DNA of 64,000 bases, taken from the NCBI GenBank assembly GCA_024305405.1, contig JAKNDB010000107.1, positions 1,674,001 through 1,738,000 of the forward strand. Reading direction: 5' to 3'. Source of the stretch: Dirofilaria immitis. Lineage: Eukaryota; Nematoda; Chromadorea; Rhabditida; Onchocercidae. A program made the translations under genes and the position numbers. The notes under the pieces were generated by a model. That model worked only from the letters and a program-made list of their open reading frames with translations, did not search any database and was not told the origin of the DNA. Shown in pieces: positions 24,164-37,758 of this stretch (position 1 is the first letter of the stretch; the number at the start of each line of letters is the position of its first letter).

Positions 24164-27100
24164 CGTTATGAAAGCTGAATGAAATTATTTGTAAATAAAA
24201 AAAAAAAAAACAAATAATTAATCATTACTTCTTTTATTAATAAACAATTTAGATTGAGTAATAAATAATTAATGAAATAATTTCATTCGTTACTAAATTC
24301 CATCGTTTTTTTATGCAAATATTATCAGAAATGCAAAAATATTCAAATAAGCTTTGTTGCATTTTTTGAATTACAGCAAAATGCTATTTTCTTTTAGAAA
24401 CTTTTCAAAATATATTATATATATTATTCAATTTCAATATGATTTATTCATTTCATATTTTATCTCATTTAAATTTATTTTAGTGAAATTATCTAAATTT
24501 AATTGAACAAATTCAACGAGAAAATTATTGATATCGCAAATAAGATTGGCGAAGACAGCTGGAAATTTTAATTGAAATAAAACTTTAATAAAGCTAGAAT
24601 AAAATTTTACTGCAAAATAAATTCTGACTTATTATTAAAATAAAATTTTGGCAGAAATATAATTGGAGATTGTTATGCATGTTTCAGAATAATTTTATTA
24701 AGCATTTAAATATGCTTAAAAAAATTTGTTACCAATTAGAATAGTAAATGGGCAATATAATTTCAAATTAGCTCCAACCATTTCCTATCCTGAAATTATA
24801 CAAATTAATATCATAATGAATTAATTATGAAATGAAATAAAAATATCATACATTCTCAATTGATAAATTTAACTCTAATTTTTAAAATGGAATGGTTTCC
24901 TATAATAATATTTTTAGAATATCTTAGTATTTTTTAATGCAATTGATGAAAAGAAAAAGAAAACAAAGAAAATTAAACATTTTGACAAAATATTATCACT
25001 TAGTAAACAATGCATCTGTGTTGTAGAAATAAATTATCAAAACATTGTTCTCATTTCTAAGGCAGAAGTCATATGAGAAGTCAAATTTTTCAAATAAAGA
25101 AATATGAAAAAAATACCAAACAAAACAATGATTTCAAATTTAAATGAAACATTACAGAATTCGTTCATAATCTCATCTTCTCTTACTAATGTTCATATGT
25201 TAGCAAAAATGCTGATGAAATATTTGATTCATATTTCCTCGGATTCTCGGGTTCGATTTAATAACATTCATCAATATTTGGAATTAATGGATTGCATTTT
25301 ATTTCATCTATTAGCACAATTTATATGTTAATTTCCATATTTCTCCTGAATGCCTTTTCTTTCCCCGCTTTCCCCGCTTTTCACGCTCTCCTCTCGTTCT
25401 CGATGCTTATATGTTTGCAACAAAAGATTATTATTGCTTCATTTTTGAAAAAAGCTGAATCGATCGTTTTCTTCATTCAAATGAACGCAATTGATTCGAA
25501 ATGATTTCTCATTTTTGATATAAGTATTTAATTAATTAAATATATGTAAATTGTTAAATAATTTTTAACGACATGATATTTTTTAAAATAAATAATTTCA
25601 ATTATCAGTATCATCATCTTTTTAAAGTTATTTATTTTTGATTCTTTCCAGAATGCTAAAAATGGTAAAATAAAAAATAAATATTTTATGAATAATATTC
25701 TTTTTTCTCTCCCTGTTTCTCTCTCTCCCTCCCTCTTTCTCACATATATGGAATAAATGAAATTCCAATGAAAAAAAAAACAATTTGAAGTCCAAGCATT
25801 GGAATGTATATTCATCGACATGTGTCAAAAGAAATTTTGTGGCCAAATACAGTATCTTCATGATCTAATATTTATTTTTAGAATATATTCTAAACCATCA
25901 TTAAATGATCATTTGAATGAAACAGTGTTGCTACTGTATACGTCTTACCGTATGCAAGCCGCATATAGTATAACTAATTATATAGGAAAAATTGATGCTA
26001 TTTTATTCGTTATTTCAATTAATTTATGCTGTATTTCTTTTTTTTTATTGAAATAAATTACAACAAAAATAATCAGTATTTATACTGGCAAACATAACAC
26101 TTTAAAAAAATCGAAAACAAATAATAATAATTTAAACTCTGATCTACTATCTTAACATATAAGCAAAATTTAACTAACAGCGATCAAAAAAAGAAGATAT
26201 TTCGAGAAATCCCGAGTAATTTTATACACTAAAATAACAGATGCATAAAGCAATTAATCAGTAAAAGGAAAAGAAAAGATAACTTCTAATAATAGAAAAT
26301 AAATTTAAACAAACTTCGTGTTTGTGCCATAAATTAGACAATGCTCCTTTTTTAATTAAATTAGATAAATTTAATGGGAGAAAGAAATTCTCAATAGCGG
26401 TATTTTCAGGATGTTATCAAATTTTTGATCATTGATTGATAATTTGTAATGTTATTTGTATAAATAGCAAAATTTTATCACAAAATAATTTGATATAAAA
26501 TAAATTTTTTTGATCGAATTTTTAAATTCCTAAAATATTCGAATTTTCGTAATTCAGCAAAATTTAACTATCAAATGTTATTTATTATCCTAAGGAAAGC
26601 ATATCAGTTATTTTTTGATCTACAAATTGCATCATTCTTATGTAAATTCATTTTCTTTTTTTTTTTGCTCCATTTTATTCTGAACGAATAAATTTCCTAA
26701 TATGTAAATTACATAGAATTATACGACTTTTCAACTTATTTTCTTTTTGCAAATTTTCGATTGAAAAATTTTTCAATCAAAAATTTTAACAAAGAAAATT
26801 GAATTTATCCGATTTATGCAAAATTTCAGCTTTATTTATTTTTTCTTTTCGTATGTAAAGATTCATGGATGATTGAATATCACAAAATTTCATGGCATTA
26901 CTCGATGAATTATTTACACAATTAATGTTATTTGAAAATTTTGCATAATTCTTATATGTATCATAAAAAAAAATTGATTTTTTAATTCGTCAATTTTCTA
27001 CCTGTCTTTATCATTTATCATTACAATACATGCATGCAATCAGCATTATACAATATCATTTGTAAAATACATGCATGCATGCATGCATTGCTGTAACTAT

Positions 27101-27774
27101 CGATGATGAAACATTTAAATTACAAATAATAACAAAAAGAATAGAGCAATAAAGTTCTATGTAAAATAGTTAAAAATACTTGAGAAAGCTGTATTAAAAG
27201 AATAATTATTTGTATTTCCGAAAAAAAAATATTTTTTTAAATTTTTGAACAAAAGCGAAAAAAAACGCAAAGATTTCAAAAATTGTTGTGCTTAGTATTG
27301 TCGTTAAATTCTTCTTCTCCTTTTCATCCATTCCAATTTATCATTTTCTGATATATTCGTTTCAACTGACAGAATGTTCTCCTAAAAAAAAAAAAAAAAA
27401 AAATAGAAAAGGAAATGAATAGAAAGCAAGAATTTGAAATATCACTGAAAATTTATCATCAATTGTTCGTAGCATTAATTAGACGCATTATTTCATTCAT
27501 TGAAAATCGAGAAATTATTCTAATTATTTACAAATTCATCAAGTTGTAATCACTGCAACGAAAAATTTAACAATATTATCAGTTCAATTTTCTTTTTAGC
27601 CTAAAGCTTAAAGCATTATATATATATATATAGTATGGTGAATATTTTTCTGAATATTAAAAATATAAATGATGAAAGTAATATTTTATAGTTTTTTAAT
27701 TATTATAAATTATTTGTAAATTTTATAAGAGATGTTCAACAATAATAATAATAATCTTATTTCAAAGATATATA
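24164..27774. other. Intergenic AT-rich stretch, no confident gene
   Basis: Two weak plus-strand ORFs (25104-25331 and 25799-26056) lack clear splice context and known motifs. A CT-rich patch lies at 25700-25740 and a GCATGCATGC run at about 27066-27086. The 3' UTR of the minus-strand ERICH3-like gene should begin just below 27775; no unambiguous poly(A) signal was chosen. Confidence 0.5.
27066..27086. repeat. ATGC tetranucleotide repeat
   Basis: Tandem ATGC units in a CATGCATGC context, with a further CATGCATGC copy about 35 bases upstream. Self-complementary and intergenic. Confidence 0.8.
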
Positions 27775-30700
27775 TCATTTACTGTTGACGCTGATAACAT
27801 CACTTTCTGTTGTTCCTCCTGTATTACTTTGTTCCAGCAATGTATTATGTTCATCAATTAATGTATTATTTTGGTCTCTTTCATCCTATAAAATATAAAA
27901 ATAATTATTTTATTTAATTTTAAAATTATAAAAAAATTTTTAGAATTTTTATGCAAAAATTTTTTAAAACTATTTTAACTGTAATTTAGAATTTTCAAGA
28001 ACAAAAAAAAATGACAAAATAAATGCTACAGAAGAAATTAATTTATAAATTCATACAAACCTCATATTTTATTGAATTCATATGATTTATTTGTTGCAAC
28101 GATGAAATATTTGCATTCACATCTGCTGCACAAATATTTGATTCACTGAGTACATCTGATGGAATATGTTGCATATCATAAACATTCAATTCCGGATTTC
28201 CATTTGTATCACTAATGGATGGAATTTTTTCATTAGTTGTTGCAGAATCATCATTATTCGATACAAAATAATTTGTAAATTTATCTTCAGATGATATCAT
28301 CGAATCACTTACAGAACATAAAATCAATTGGCCATCTGCAGTTATACCGTTGATAATTAAATCATATTTTGATAACATATTATTAGCGGATGATCCATTA
28401 ATACTTTGAGCAATTTTCACTTCTAATTTCTCTTTCTCGAGTCCCAATTCTTGTGGATATCTTTCTAGTTGTCCGATGTGTTGAATATCTTCAAAAATTC
28501 TGTGGCAGCATAACTTCTTACTTTTTGCAGTGAACTATCATATTCAACGCTTGATCTACGTCTAGTTGGCACGAAATGATCATTGCCTTCTTGAAATTCT
28601 CCTGTAATATCAGTAAGATAAGAATGAGAAACATTCATCAATTCTCTGCTGGTATCGCTTAATTCTGTTACCTCCGTGTTTCCATCAGAATTATTCGATT
28701 TAGCTGTAAGCATGGATGGCGGAACATTACACTGAGATTCTTGCAAATTTTTGTCAAATTCTGATTTTGGAGAATCGATCTCTGAGAAGTTAACTGGAAA
28801 TCTAGGAATATATTCGGGAGTAGGCGATAAATATTGGCTTTCATCTATTTTCTCAATTTTTTTCTTTTTCTGAAATTTCACTTGTTTTAATTCTTTCTTC
28901 AGCTATCTGAGCAACATCTTGTATCATATCATGCATATATTGTTGCAAAAATTCATTTAGTTGTCCTTTTATCGATTGCTTTCCATCATTTATTCCTTCT
29001 GAAGCATTATCACTTCCTATCGAAGTTATAGCTTCTTCGTTCTTGGATGTTTCAGATTCTTCTATGCTTTTAGTTTCCTTCGGCGGCAGTTTTGTTGGTC
29101 CAATGTTTCAACATTATCTTCAATTTGGAATTGTTCCCGAAGTTCGGTTGTCTTCGTGTCAGATTGTGGCGATAATTTTTTCATATCCGTAACTGTTCCA
29201 TTGCTACAAACTAAAATTTTCGGGATTCCTTCATCGCATTTAGAATTTTCTGCGATATCTACTTTCTCCATATTTTCACGTAAAAGTGATTCTGATAGTT
29301 GTTGTTCTCGAGCATAATTTGCTTCTAGCATTTCATTTTCTTCAATTGCTTGTTTTCCCATTTCCACTTCTTCCAAATTTCTTCCTGAAATGATTGGTGC
29401 ATGGTCTTCAGGTTCTTTTTCAAAAGCTACTTCAGGGTTTGATTCTGCAGCTACTTCAGGGTTTGATTCTGCCGAAATCATATCTGATCTCAGAATGCTT
29501 GATGCTGCTGTATCTTCAATATCTTCATATGATTCAGGATCTATTTTCGCTGAGTTAAGTTCGTCAATAGATTTATCCAGGATAAGATTGTCCTTTTCTT
29601 CTACGGGGTACTCTTTTTCAGAAAGATGATTATAGTTTGAAGCCATTGTATCGACAGTATCAGAAATGAAATCATTTACTTGACCATCTGATTCTTGCTT
29701 TGTTGTTTCAAGTGGAGCTGAAATTAACGGTTGAGTATCCTGTATGCCAGAAATGACAGATTCCAAATTATTTGTCATACCCATAATTACTACATTTTCA
29801 GGTTTCGTCAGCATTATTTCTGATAGTTTTCTCTTTCTTTTTTAATCATTTCATCAGTTTCCAATACCGTCATTTCATTTTTCTCATTTAATTTGTCATC
29901 AAATTTTGAACTTTTCATGCATTGCGAGAATTGCTCACTAAACGAATCATTTCCAGCTGATACTGATGCTGCTTCTAATTGAGTTTGTAAGATATTTTTG
30001 ACTTTCTGAACTTCTTCGTCTGCAATTTCTATTGCGGATTCCATTTTTCTATCTGGAATCTGTTCTTCTAACCATACTTCCGGCATTTCTTTCTTTTTCG
30101 CTCAAATTCTGCGTTTTCGATAATTTCCTCATCAGCTTTAGAAAAGTAATTTTCAGTTAAAGACTCATCATTCATGGAAACATCAAGCAACGATTCTGAT
30201 TTTTGTTTAGTTTGAAGCTCCTCGTTGACTTCTAAACCATTTACATCAGCATCCAATTGTTTCGCTTTTGCTTGTGGAAAATTCTCTTCAATTACATTAT
30301 TTTCCATTGCAATATCTTTCTCTTGATATTTAAACTGTTCATTGACGGAATAATCAGGAAAATTTTCTATGTGAAAACCATCTTCAGCAGATTCTAGTTC
30401 CTGTATTTCTCTTGTACCATTTACAGTTTCAATTTTTTCCATTCAAATATTCAGCAATAGATGCTTCATGTTCATTTTCCATAGAAGTTCCTAGTTGTTC
30501 AGTAGAATTAAAAATTTCTGTCTGCGGCACTTCTGGAGATTCGTCTTTGTAGTTTCTGTTGCAGATTGTCGTGGTGATTTCGGCAATCCTTCAGTAATAT
30601 GTTTTTCTACATCTTGATCTGCTTCTGAATTAACTTTTGCTGACTCCATAAAATGATTAGAGATTTCTTGCTCACCATTTGAAAATTCGATTTTTGTACA

Positions 30701-33700
30701 AGATTCAGCGTTTTCTAATTTCTCGACAGAACTAATTTTTTCCGGAGATACTGCAAGAGATTCCGAATCTTTAGCAACTGGATTAATGTCTTCTACTGCT
30801 TCTACCACGTTTTTTTCTTCTTTATTTTGATCTATTGAGTAGATTTCGGATGTCATGATAGAATCTTCTATTTTCAGCTTTTCTGCTGGCGGTATTTCCG
30901 GAATTTTTCCATTGATCGCGGCAAATTCATTTACATCCCAATCGGTTGTCTTCGGTGTGATTTCAATGCCGTTTGTCGTTTCAATTTGTAAAGAAGTGAT
31001 ATTATCTTCAGATGCTTTTTCAACTTCTTTAACAGTTATTTCAGTATCAATTATTTCCGGCAGTTTATCATCGGGAAGCATGAGTTTCTCTGTTTCTAAA
31101 TTCATTGTCGGTGATGAATCAGTTCTTTCAAACTTTCCCACAGTCATTTTGTTCTCCTCGAACTTCAATTCTTCTGTTGATAATTTTTCGAACGTTTTAG
31201 CTAATTCATCACGATGATTCTTTTGGTGGTCGTTTTGCATAACTCCTTCATATGAAGTTGCATTCTCACCAGTAAGCAATTCTTCCGATTTATTGTCCGT
31301 TTTCATCCAGCTTTTAGCTAAATTTCCATCGTCTTCATCAATCTCCTCAGATAATACTACTTCTAGCGAATCAGTTTCATTTCGGATGGAATCAATAGTA
31401 GTGTCACGGCTCATATGACTTTCGATTGTTTTAGGTTCTGTCAGTTTGGAAATAAGAGGAGCTTCAGAAATACCCATCATATTTACTGCTTCTAATTCTG
31501 CTTTTTCCGATTTTTCCGTTGATAAATCAAATGGCAAATTTAAATTTTGTTTGTTTTCATTTTCTAATTGTTCAATTTTTGATTCTTCAATCATTTGCTC
31601 TGACACATCCGACTCATCTACTGGCATTTCTGAATGCTCAATTGATGAAGCCGACTTTTCAGATACCGTTTCTGTTCTGAGTCTCAAATCTCTAACTTCT
31701 GGTGAAACAATGCCCGAATACTCACTAGCTTCACGCTCATAATCAAAATTCTCGGGAGATTCTTCACTTCTATGTTCCGCCGATTCTATTTCTGATTCCG
31801 CAACTAATTTATGAACAGCGGAAACTGTCGCTTGAACATCAGTTATTCCTGAATCGTTTTTCGGTTTTATTTTCTGGGCTACCTCTTGAGGTTCACCTGC
31901 CGCCAATACTGTTGTTGTCAATTTATGAGGAACTTTTTTCGTTTCGGTTGGTGTTAACCTGAAATAAATATAATTTCGATTAAGTCATGAAAATTATTAG
32001 AATCATACATTTTAGTAAGATTAAAAAGAACTATCTGATTATTATTAAATATCATGAATTGCATTTCATGATGATGAATCCATCTTATGATGTTTCAAAA
32101 TAAGAGTCATGAAGGATTATTCATTCATTTTTTTCTTTATTTCCTTTCCTGCTATATTATTTCACTGTTTATTTGTTTGTTTATAACTTCTTCTCAGTAA
32201 TTAAATTTTTAAATCTATCGATTTAAAATTCAACCTGAAAAATCAGAGATTTCATTAAGATAACAAGGTCATGAAAAGAAATGATTTAACTTAATTACTT
32301 TCTCGTACGTTTTGTTTTGATAACATTGTTATTTGTTGCAGGAGTACTTTTTACGCTTCGTGAAGTAGGAGGCAACCGTGCATTAGTTTCAGAACTACGT
32401 TGATGTTTCGATTGTAGATCGTATGAATTAGCAGATACAGTATTCCGTGATAATTGTGGCTTGCTAGAACGACTACGATGTTGACTTAATGTTTGAGTAC
32501 TCCTGAAAAATATCTAATGATAAAACTAAAAATATAAAAATGATATAATATAAATAAAAATTTGCTAATAGTCTCGATATATTTTTAATTTACCGTACTT
32601 TTGATACAATAATTTCTTTGTTCATATTATGGTAGTATTCTTGCTTGAATATTTATTTTTAGAATTAAAATATTTAATAAATATTTTTGAACATATATAA
32701 AATTATAATCATGATTTTAATATAATGTTTATGACAATTTTCTCTCAAGAAATATTACAAATCATAATAAAATGATGTTAGTAATATTAATTTAATTTAG
32801 AACAAAATGCTAAAAGCCAAATATTTAACAATTAAAATTATCAGTTATAAATATTTGTGAAATTTTGAAATTTCACAAATATTTATTTTCAATTATAATA
32901 TAATATATTGAAATAATTTTTTATTTTAATATATTTTTTTAAGATAAAACTATTAGTAAGTTTAGTTATTTTTGAGTAAAATTTTACTAAAAATTGCAAA
33001 CAATCATTCCTTTCTTAATGATATTTTAAATACAATATTATTTTAATATTTGCTAGGCATTCCAAATATTTTAAATGCCTAGCAAATATGAATAAATTGA
33101 AATTTATTTCTACGAATAATTGATTATATTTTCATACCCTTTCATAAGATATATAAATAGCCATGACCTTGAAAATGACCATAACCTTGAATTTATTCGA
33201 TGTTATTTCTTGTTATAATTACCATATTACTATTTATTCTATTCTAATATATGTAATAATATTATTAATAGTTTCAATCTTTGATATCGAAATTATTTTA
33301 ATAATTTGAATTCTTAATTCAATAACTAACGCAAACTCGTACGATAAGATAATTTTCATTTATTTATTTAAAAAAATTATCTTATTAAAGATAGAAGGAA
33401 AAATTGTCGGACGTTTAGAAATCTAAGAAATAGTTTGTTTCAACAAATATATATGTATGTACTATTTCATTTGGAAAATTTAAAATGGGAAAGATTTTAA
33501 AAAGATGAGGTTTTTTTTTTTTTTTTTTTGATGAAATATCAATAAGTGATAAATTAGCTCTTATGTATCATACTTTATGATATATATATATGAAAAGGAA
33601 TTGTCATATTTATCGATCGATTATCGATCAAATATAGTAATTTCAGCGTTTGTTGTTGGTTTGAATACCTCAAGGTCGGCTGTTCATATATATTGCTTTG

Positions 33701-36700
33701 TGTGGTAGAAGAAGTAATAGTAGTAGTAGTGGTGGTAATGGTAGTAGTGGGCGTAGTATCGGTCAAACTGGGTAGTGACCTGCGCCTGAAGAACCACGAT
33801 ACTTGAGGATCATTCTGATGCCGTGCGACAGAAAATGGTCCAAACGAAACTTGACGAAAACGTTCCAAACGACTTAATTGACGTCGTAATTGTTCCATAT
33901 ACAAGGCTAATGTTTCATCGTCCAACTTAAAAAGAAATGAAATGAAATGGAATGAGAATAAGAAAAATGAATTTTATAAGACAAAATTATTTTTTAATTT
34001 AATATTAATTTTATAATTTACTCAATTACTATTATTATTATTATTATTATTATTCATTTTTTAGCCTATTGTAATTATAAATCTAATTAATACTCTCATG
34101 CATAATTATTATTTGTTATAAATTCATTTAAAGTTCGAATCTTTAACCTTATGTAAATATCGATATTTAAGTATATTTGTCGATAATCTATTATAAACCA
34201 ATGATGGATTCTCATACATTGGTTCTTCATTTTCTGCTTCAATTTTTTGCACCAAATCTTTGTCATCCGAGCTTACAGAGGACTGTCGTCTTCGTGATCT
34301 TTTTATGTAACGTCCTATGAAAGAATTTTATTCATAAAAAAAAAAAAAAATTTACTTATTTAAAAATTGAATAAAGTAATAATTGATCACAATTTTTTAT
34401 TGATTTTTTTGATCATATGCATATGATAGATAAAACATTTCAAATTATATATATTCCTCTACAATTAAACTTTTAACTTTTTAATTATTTATTTTTAGGA
34501 AAGAAAATAAGATTATTGTTGGTTTTTTTTTTTTATTTTCATAACAAATGTTTGAATCTGAACATAATCTTTTGTATCGTTTTTCTTTTTGCAAGAATAA
34601 TTATTTTTGTAGTACTAAAAAATTTTAAATTATTAAGCAAATAATAGAATAATTAGCTAATTTTATCAAATTTATAATTGTGATCTTTTTAAATTAAACG
34701 AATTGATCAATAAATATTCGAGTAAATAATCAAATAAACAAATCATACAATAAATAAATATTCGAGTAAATAATCAAATAAACAAATCATACAATAAATA
34801 AATATTACAATAATTGTCAACAATAATTTCTTTAATTATTTAATAAAATGATTGCTAATAAATATTTTACGAAGAAGAATATTGTTTATAAGTTAAAAAT
34901 TCATTTTCAGGAAATAATGAAAAAAAGATTAAATTAGAATATCTGTGTTAAATAATTTGATAAATAATCTTGAAATGATAAATATTTATCTGATTATTAT
35001 ATAGTATCTTTTATCACTTTTCCTCTTAATCACTTATATAGATAAATGAAATCGAAAGATTATAATGTCTTTTGATCAATTACAAAATTTTTTATTTCAA
35101 ACAATTTATTATGATAATTTTTGTTTATTTAGTCTAAGAAATGGAAATGTTTAGAAACTAAAAACCGAATAATTGTTTACCACGGCTGAGACTACGAGAA
35201 GCCTTGGCTCGATGGTAATCACTTGGGCTTGCTGTACCACTCTGAAATATTATATTAAATCAAATTATCTCGATATTAAAATCAATTTTATTATTATCAA
35301 TAAACAGTAATAAATTCAAAAACTATAAATAATATTTTATTTTATCAATATGCATATAATATCGAATTTTCATGTTATCAGTAAATTTCATTAACTATGA
35401 TAATATGCTTAAAGAAAAAAATGAAAATAATAAGATTAGGCCTAATTATAATTCAAACTTTTCGATTACAAAATTAGCTCAATAAAATTAGTAAATGATC
35501 AAATTTGCTTTTTTTTGAGTAAATTTGTCTCGAAAATATAAATTTCTAAAAAGCAAATTCAATATGAATATGTAAAATTGAACGAAAAAAAACAAACTCT
35601 TATCCTGCGACAAGTTTCAATTTTTCCGCTGCATGCAATTTACGCTGCAAGTCGGCATATTTCTGCAATTCAGCTTCACGATTTCGTAGCATTTTGTCGA
35701 TCGTTGCATGATGTTGTTTATTGGTTTCTCTATCATCATCTAGCTAAAAATGAATCCAATGAATTGATCAAATAATCATTTCTATCGAATCGAATTTGCT
35801 CAATCAATTTAATCAATCATTCAATAGCAAATTTGATAATCAAATTTTCAATGATAAAAATGATAGCTTATTATTGCCAAACTTTGCTCTAAATTAAAGA
35901 AATAAAAATTTTACAGTTTCATTTTTATTCCTTAGTGAAAAATAACAAAATGATGATAATTATTTATATGTTATCGATTTTTAATTTTTATCATTTTCAA
36001 TGAAAATTAATGCTGATATATTATCAAATATCAAATTTGAACCAATACTGATGTAATATTAAATATTATTCCTTGAATTTAACTTTTTTCTTTCAAATAT
36101 TTTTATAAATATTTGAACTAATAATACATTAACTAATCATATATTCGATATTTTCTCGAGCATAATTTAATTCTTATCCTAATTTTATTCCGTTAGCAAT
36201 GGTAATGATATTTGGCATTATTGTAAAAAGTTTGATAATGAAAATTTGGAAATTTTTTAATTTCTTAAAAATATTTCATATTTATAATATTTGATAGTTT
36301 TCAAATCGATCATTGATTTGATAATTTTTTTGTCGATAATTAAATTCAATCATTTTCTATTTCTAAGAAAAATTCAATTTAAATTTAATATTTTGCTTGA
36401 CTTCTCATCGAAGGACAACAAATGAAATATAAAAGTTTTTATTTCACAAAATGAAAAATAAAAAAAAAAGAAATTTGCGCAATAATTGTTGAATCGAAGG
36501 AAAGAATAAGTTAAAAAGTTAATGCATTTCTTTTAAAATTCAAAAAAAAAAGAAAAGAAATAAATTTTTGTATTGAAAATCGCAACAAATAATTATCGAA
36601 TTAGTAATAAAAAGTGAAATAATTTTAATAAAATTTCATTTTCATACCTTTTTTTTCCATCCATCAAAATTTAAAAAAAAAAGAAAAAAATTCTACCAAT

Positions 36701-37758
36701 TTATGGCTTAATTGATTGATTGGTTTTTTTAAGCAATTAAACTATTTTAAAAAGTTATAATTCCTTTTTTTTTATTCGGAAAAAAATAACAAAATTTTAT
36801 GAATTATAATTTGTTGCCATAATTTTCAATTCTTATTTAATACGATATGTTATTAATTTTTAATTTATTACAGCTTATTTAAGCTTCGATTTTGAAATTT
36901 TAAACTTATAATTCATTCCAATAATTTAAATTTAATATTATAAAATAAGAAGATTGGAAAAAGGAATTTTTGATCAAACAAATTTGAGAAGCTTATAATG
37001 TTAATGAAAAATTTTTACCATTATAAATATTAAAAAAAAAGCTTATGCTAAACTGACACCGATATTGATAAATTAATATGCGATATCAATTTTAGTTTAA
37101 TTAAAGTTTAATTTATTCAAGTTTAAATTTTGGAAAAAATACTATTTTTGACAGACTAAATAAAACTTTTTCTTTTTTTTTTTTTTTATTTACAAACTAT
37201 AGACAGCTCAAAACCTTATAACATATAATAATTTCATCTCATAAATAAACAAATGCTATTTCTCATTTAAGCTAAAAGGACAATATCAAATTTTTGATTT
37301 AAACTAATTTCATTGTTTACTGAATACTTTGCTTATGAATCATTGAAAAAGTAAATATTTTGAAACTTTAACAAAAGTGAAATATAAATAAACAAAAGCA
37401 CTAAATAAAATTAATTTTAAAAAACTAATTAAAAAATATTATTAAAAAAAGGAAATTAATTATAATAAATCAACTTTCCCATTATAAATTATAATTATCT
37501 TTACCATGATTACGATTCCTTTTTCCTATAAATTAACGAATTTGATTTTAGATTTTTCAACCTAAGTTTAATCTCAATCCTAATATATAATGTAATAAAT
37601 TAATTTAATTTAAAGAAAGGAAGAAGAAGTCTTACCAAGCCAATATTTCTTAGATGACGTTGCATATGTGGCATTGCAAAATATTGTCGTAAATGTACAT
37701 CATACAACGGATTATAGTTATCCAACAAATCGTCATTCATTGTAACAGTTGAAGACAT
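27775..37758 (-). CDS. Glutamate-rich ERICH3-like protein, eight exons, seven frame breaks
   Basis: Exons in transcript order: 37636-37758, 35612-35743, 35181-35241, 34148-34314, 33669-33925, 32299-32502, 28061-31958 and 27775-27885. After single-base corrections they total 4956 bases, about 1651 residues. The N-terminus contains YNPLYDVHLRQYF, then RHLRNIGL. It recalls the start of human ERICH3 (YNSLMDKHL, YF, RHL, GL), which is also Glu-rich and of similar length. A helical basic/acidic segment follows (AELQKYADLQRKLHAAEKL), then Arg/Ser-rich exons with the motif VARHQNDPQVSWFFRRRS and a Thr tract. The huge seventh exon encodes a Glu/Ser-rich, probably disordered region with a small internal duplication (AESNPEVA). 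Family work places ERICH3 at cilia; that role here is inference. The later conserved domain of vertebrate ERICH3 was not seen. Exon 7 has seven one-base frame breaks, all at homopolymers. The exon 2 donor is non-standard. Confidence 0.8.
32847..32886. repeat. 19-bp inverted repeat with 2-base loop (intron 6)
   Basis: The arms 32847-32865 and 32868-32886 are perfect complements, built around ATTTGTGAAATTTT and its mirror, with a two-base centre. It lies in the intron between exons 5 and 6 of the ERICH3-like gene. Confidence 0.85.
33046..33089. repeat. 16-bp inverted repeat with 12-base loop
   Basis: The arm ATATTTGCTAGGCATT at 33046-33061 pairs perfectly with 33074-33089. It lies about 160 bases from the other hairpin in the same intron and contains more G and C than its surroundings. 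Confidence 0.85.
33489..33531. repeat. Long T run in intron between exons 5 and 6
   Basis: A run of about 20 T follows GATGAGG. It is a homopolymer in the intron just downstream (in transcript sense) of exon 5, noted because homopolymer calling is a problem in this window. Confidence 0.6.
34711..34798. repeat. 44-bp tandem duplication in intron 3
   Basis: Two essentially identical copies begin at 34711 and 34755, each starting TAAATATTCGAGTAAATAAT. Lack of divergence indicates a recent duplication. Confidence 0.85.

Noticed and set aside
25104..26056. Two plus-strand ORFs (75 and 85 residues) that could be exons of one gene
   Set aside because: Residue mix is tolerable, but no phase-compatible donor and acceptor pair or known motif links them.
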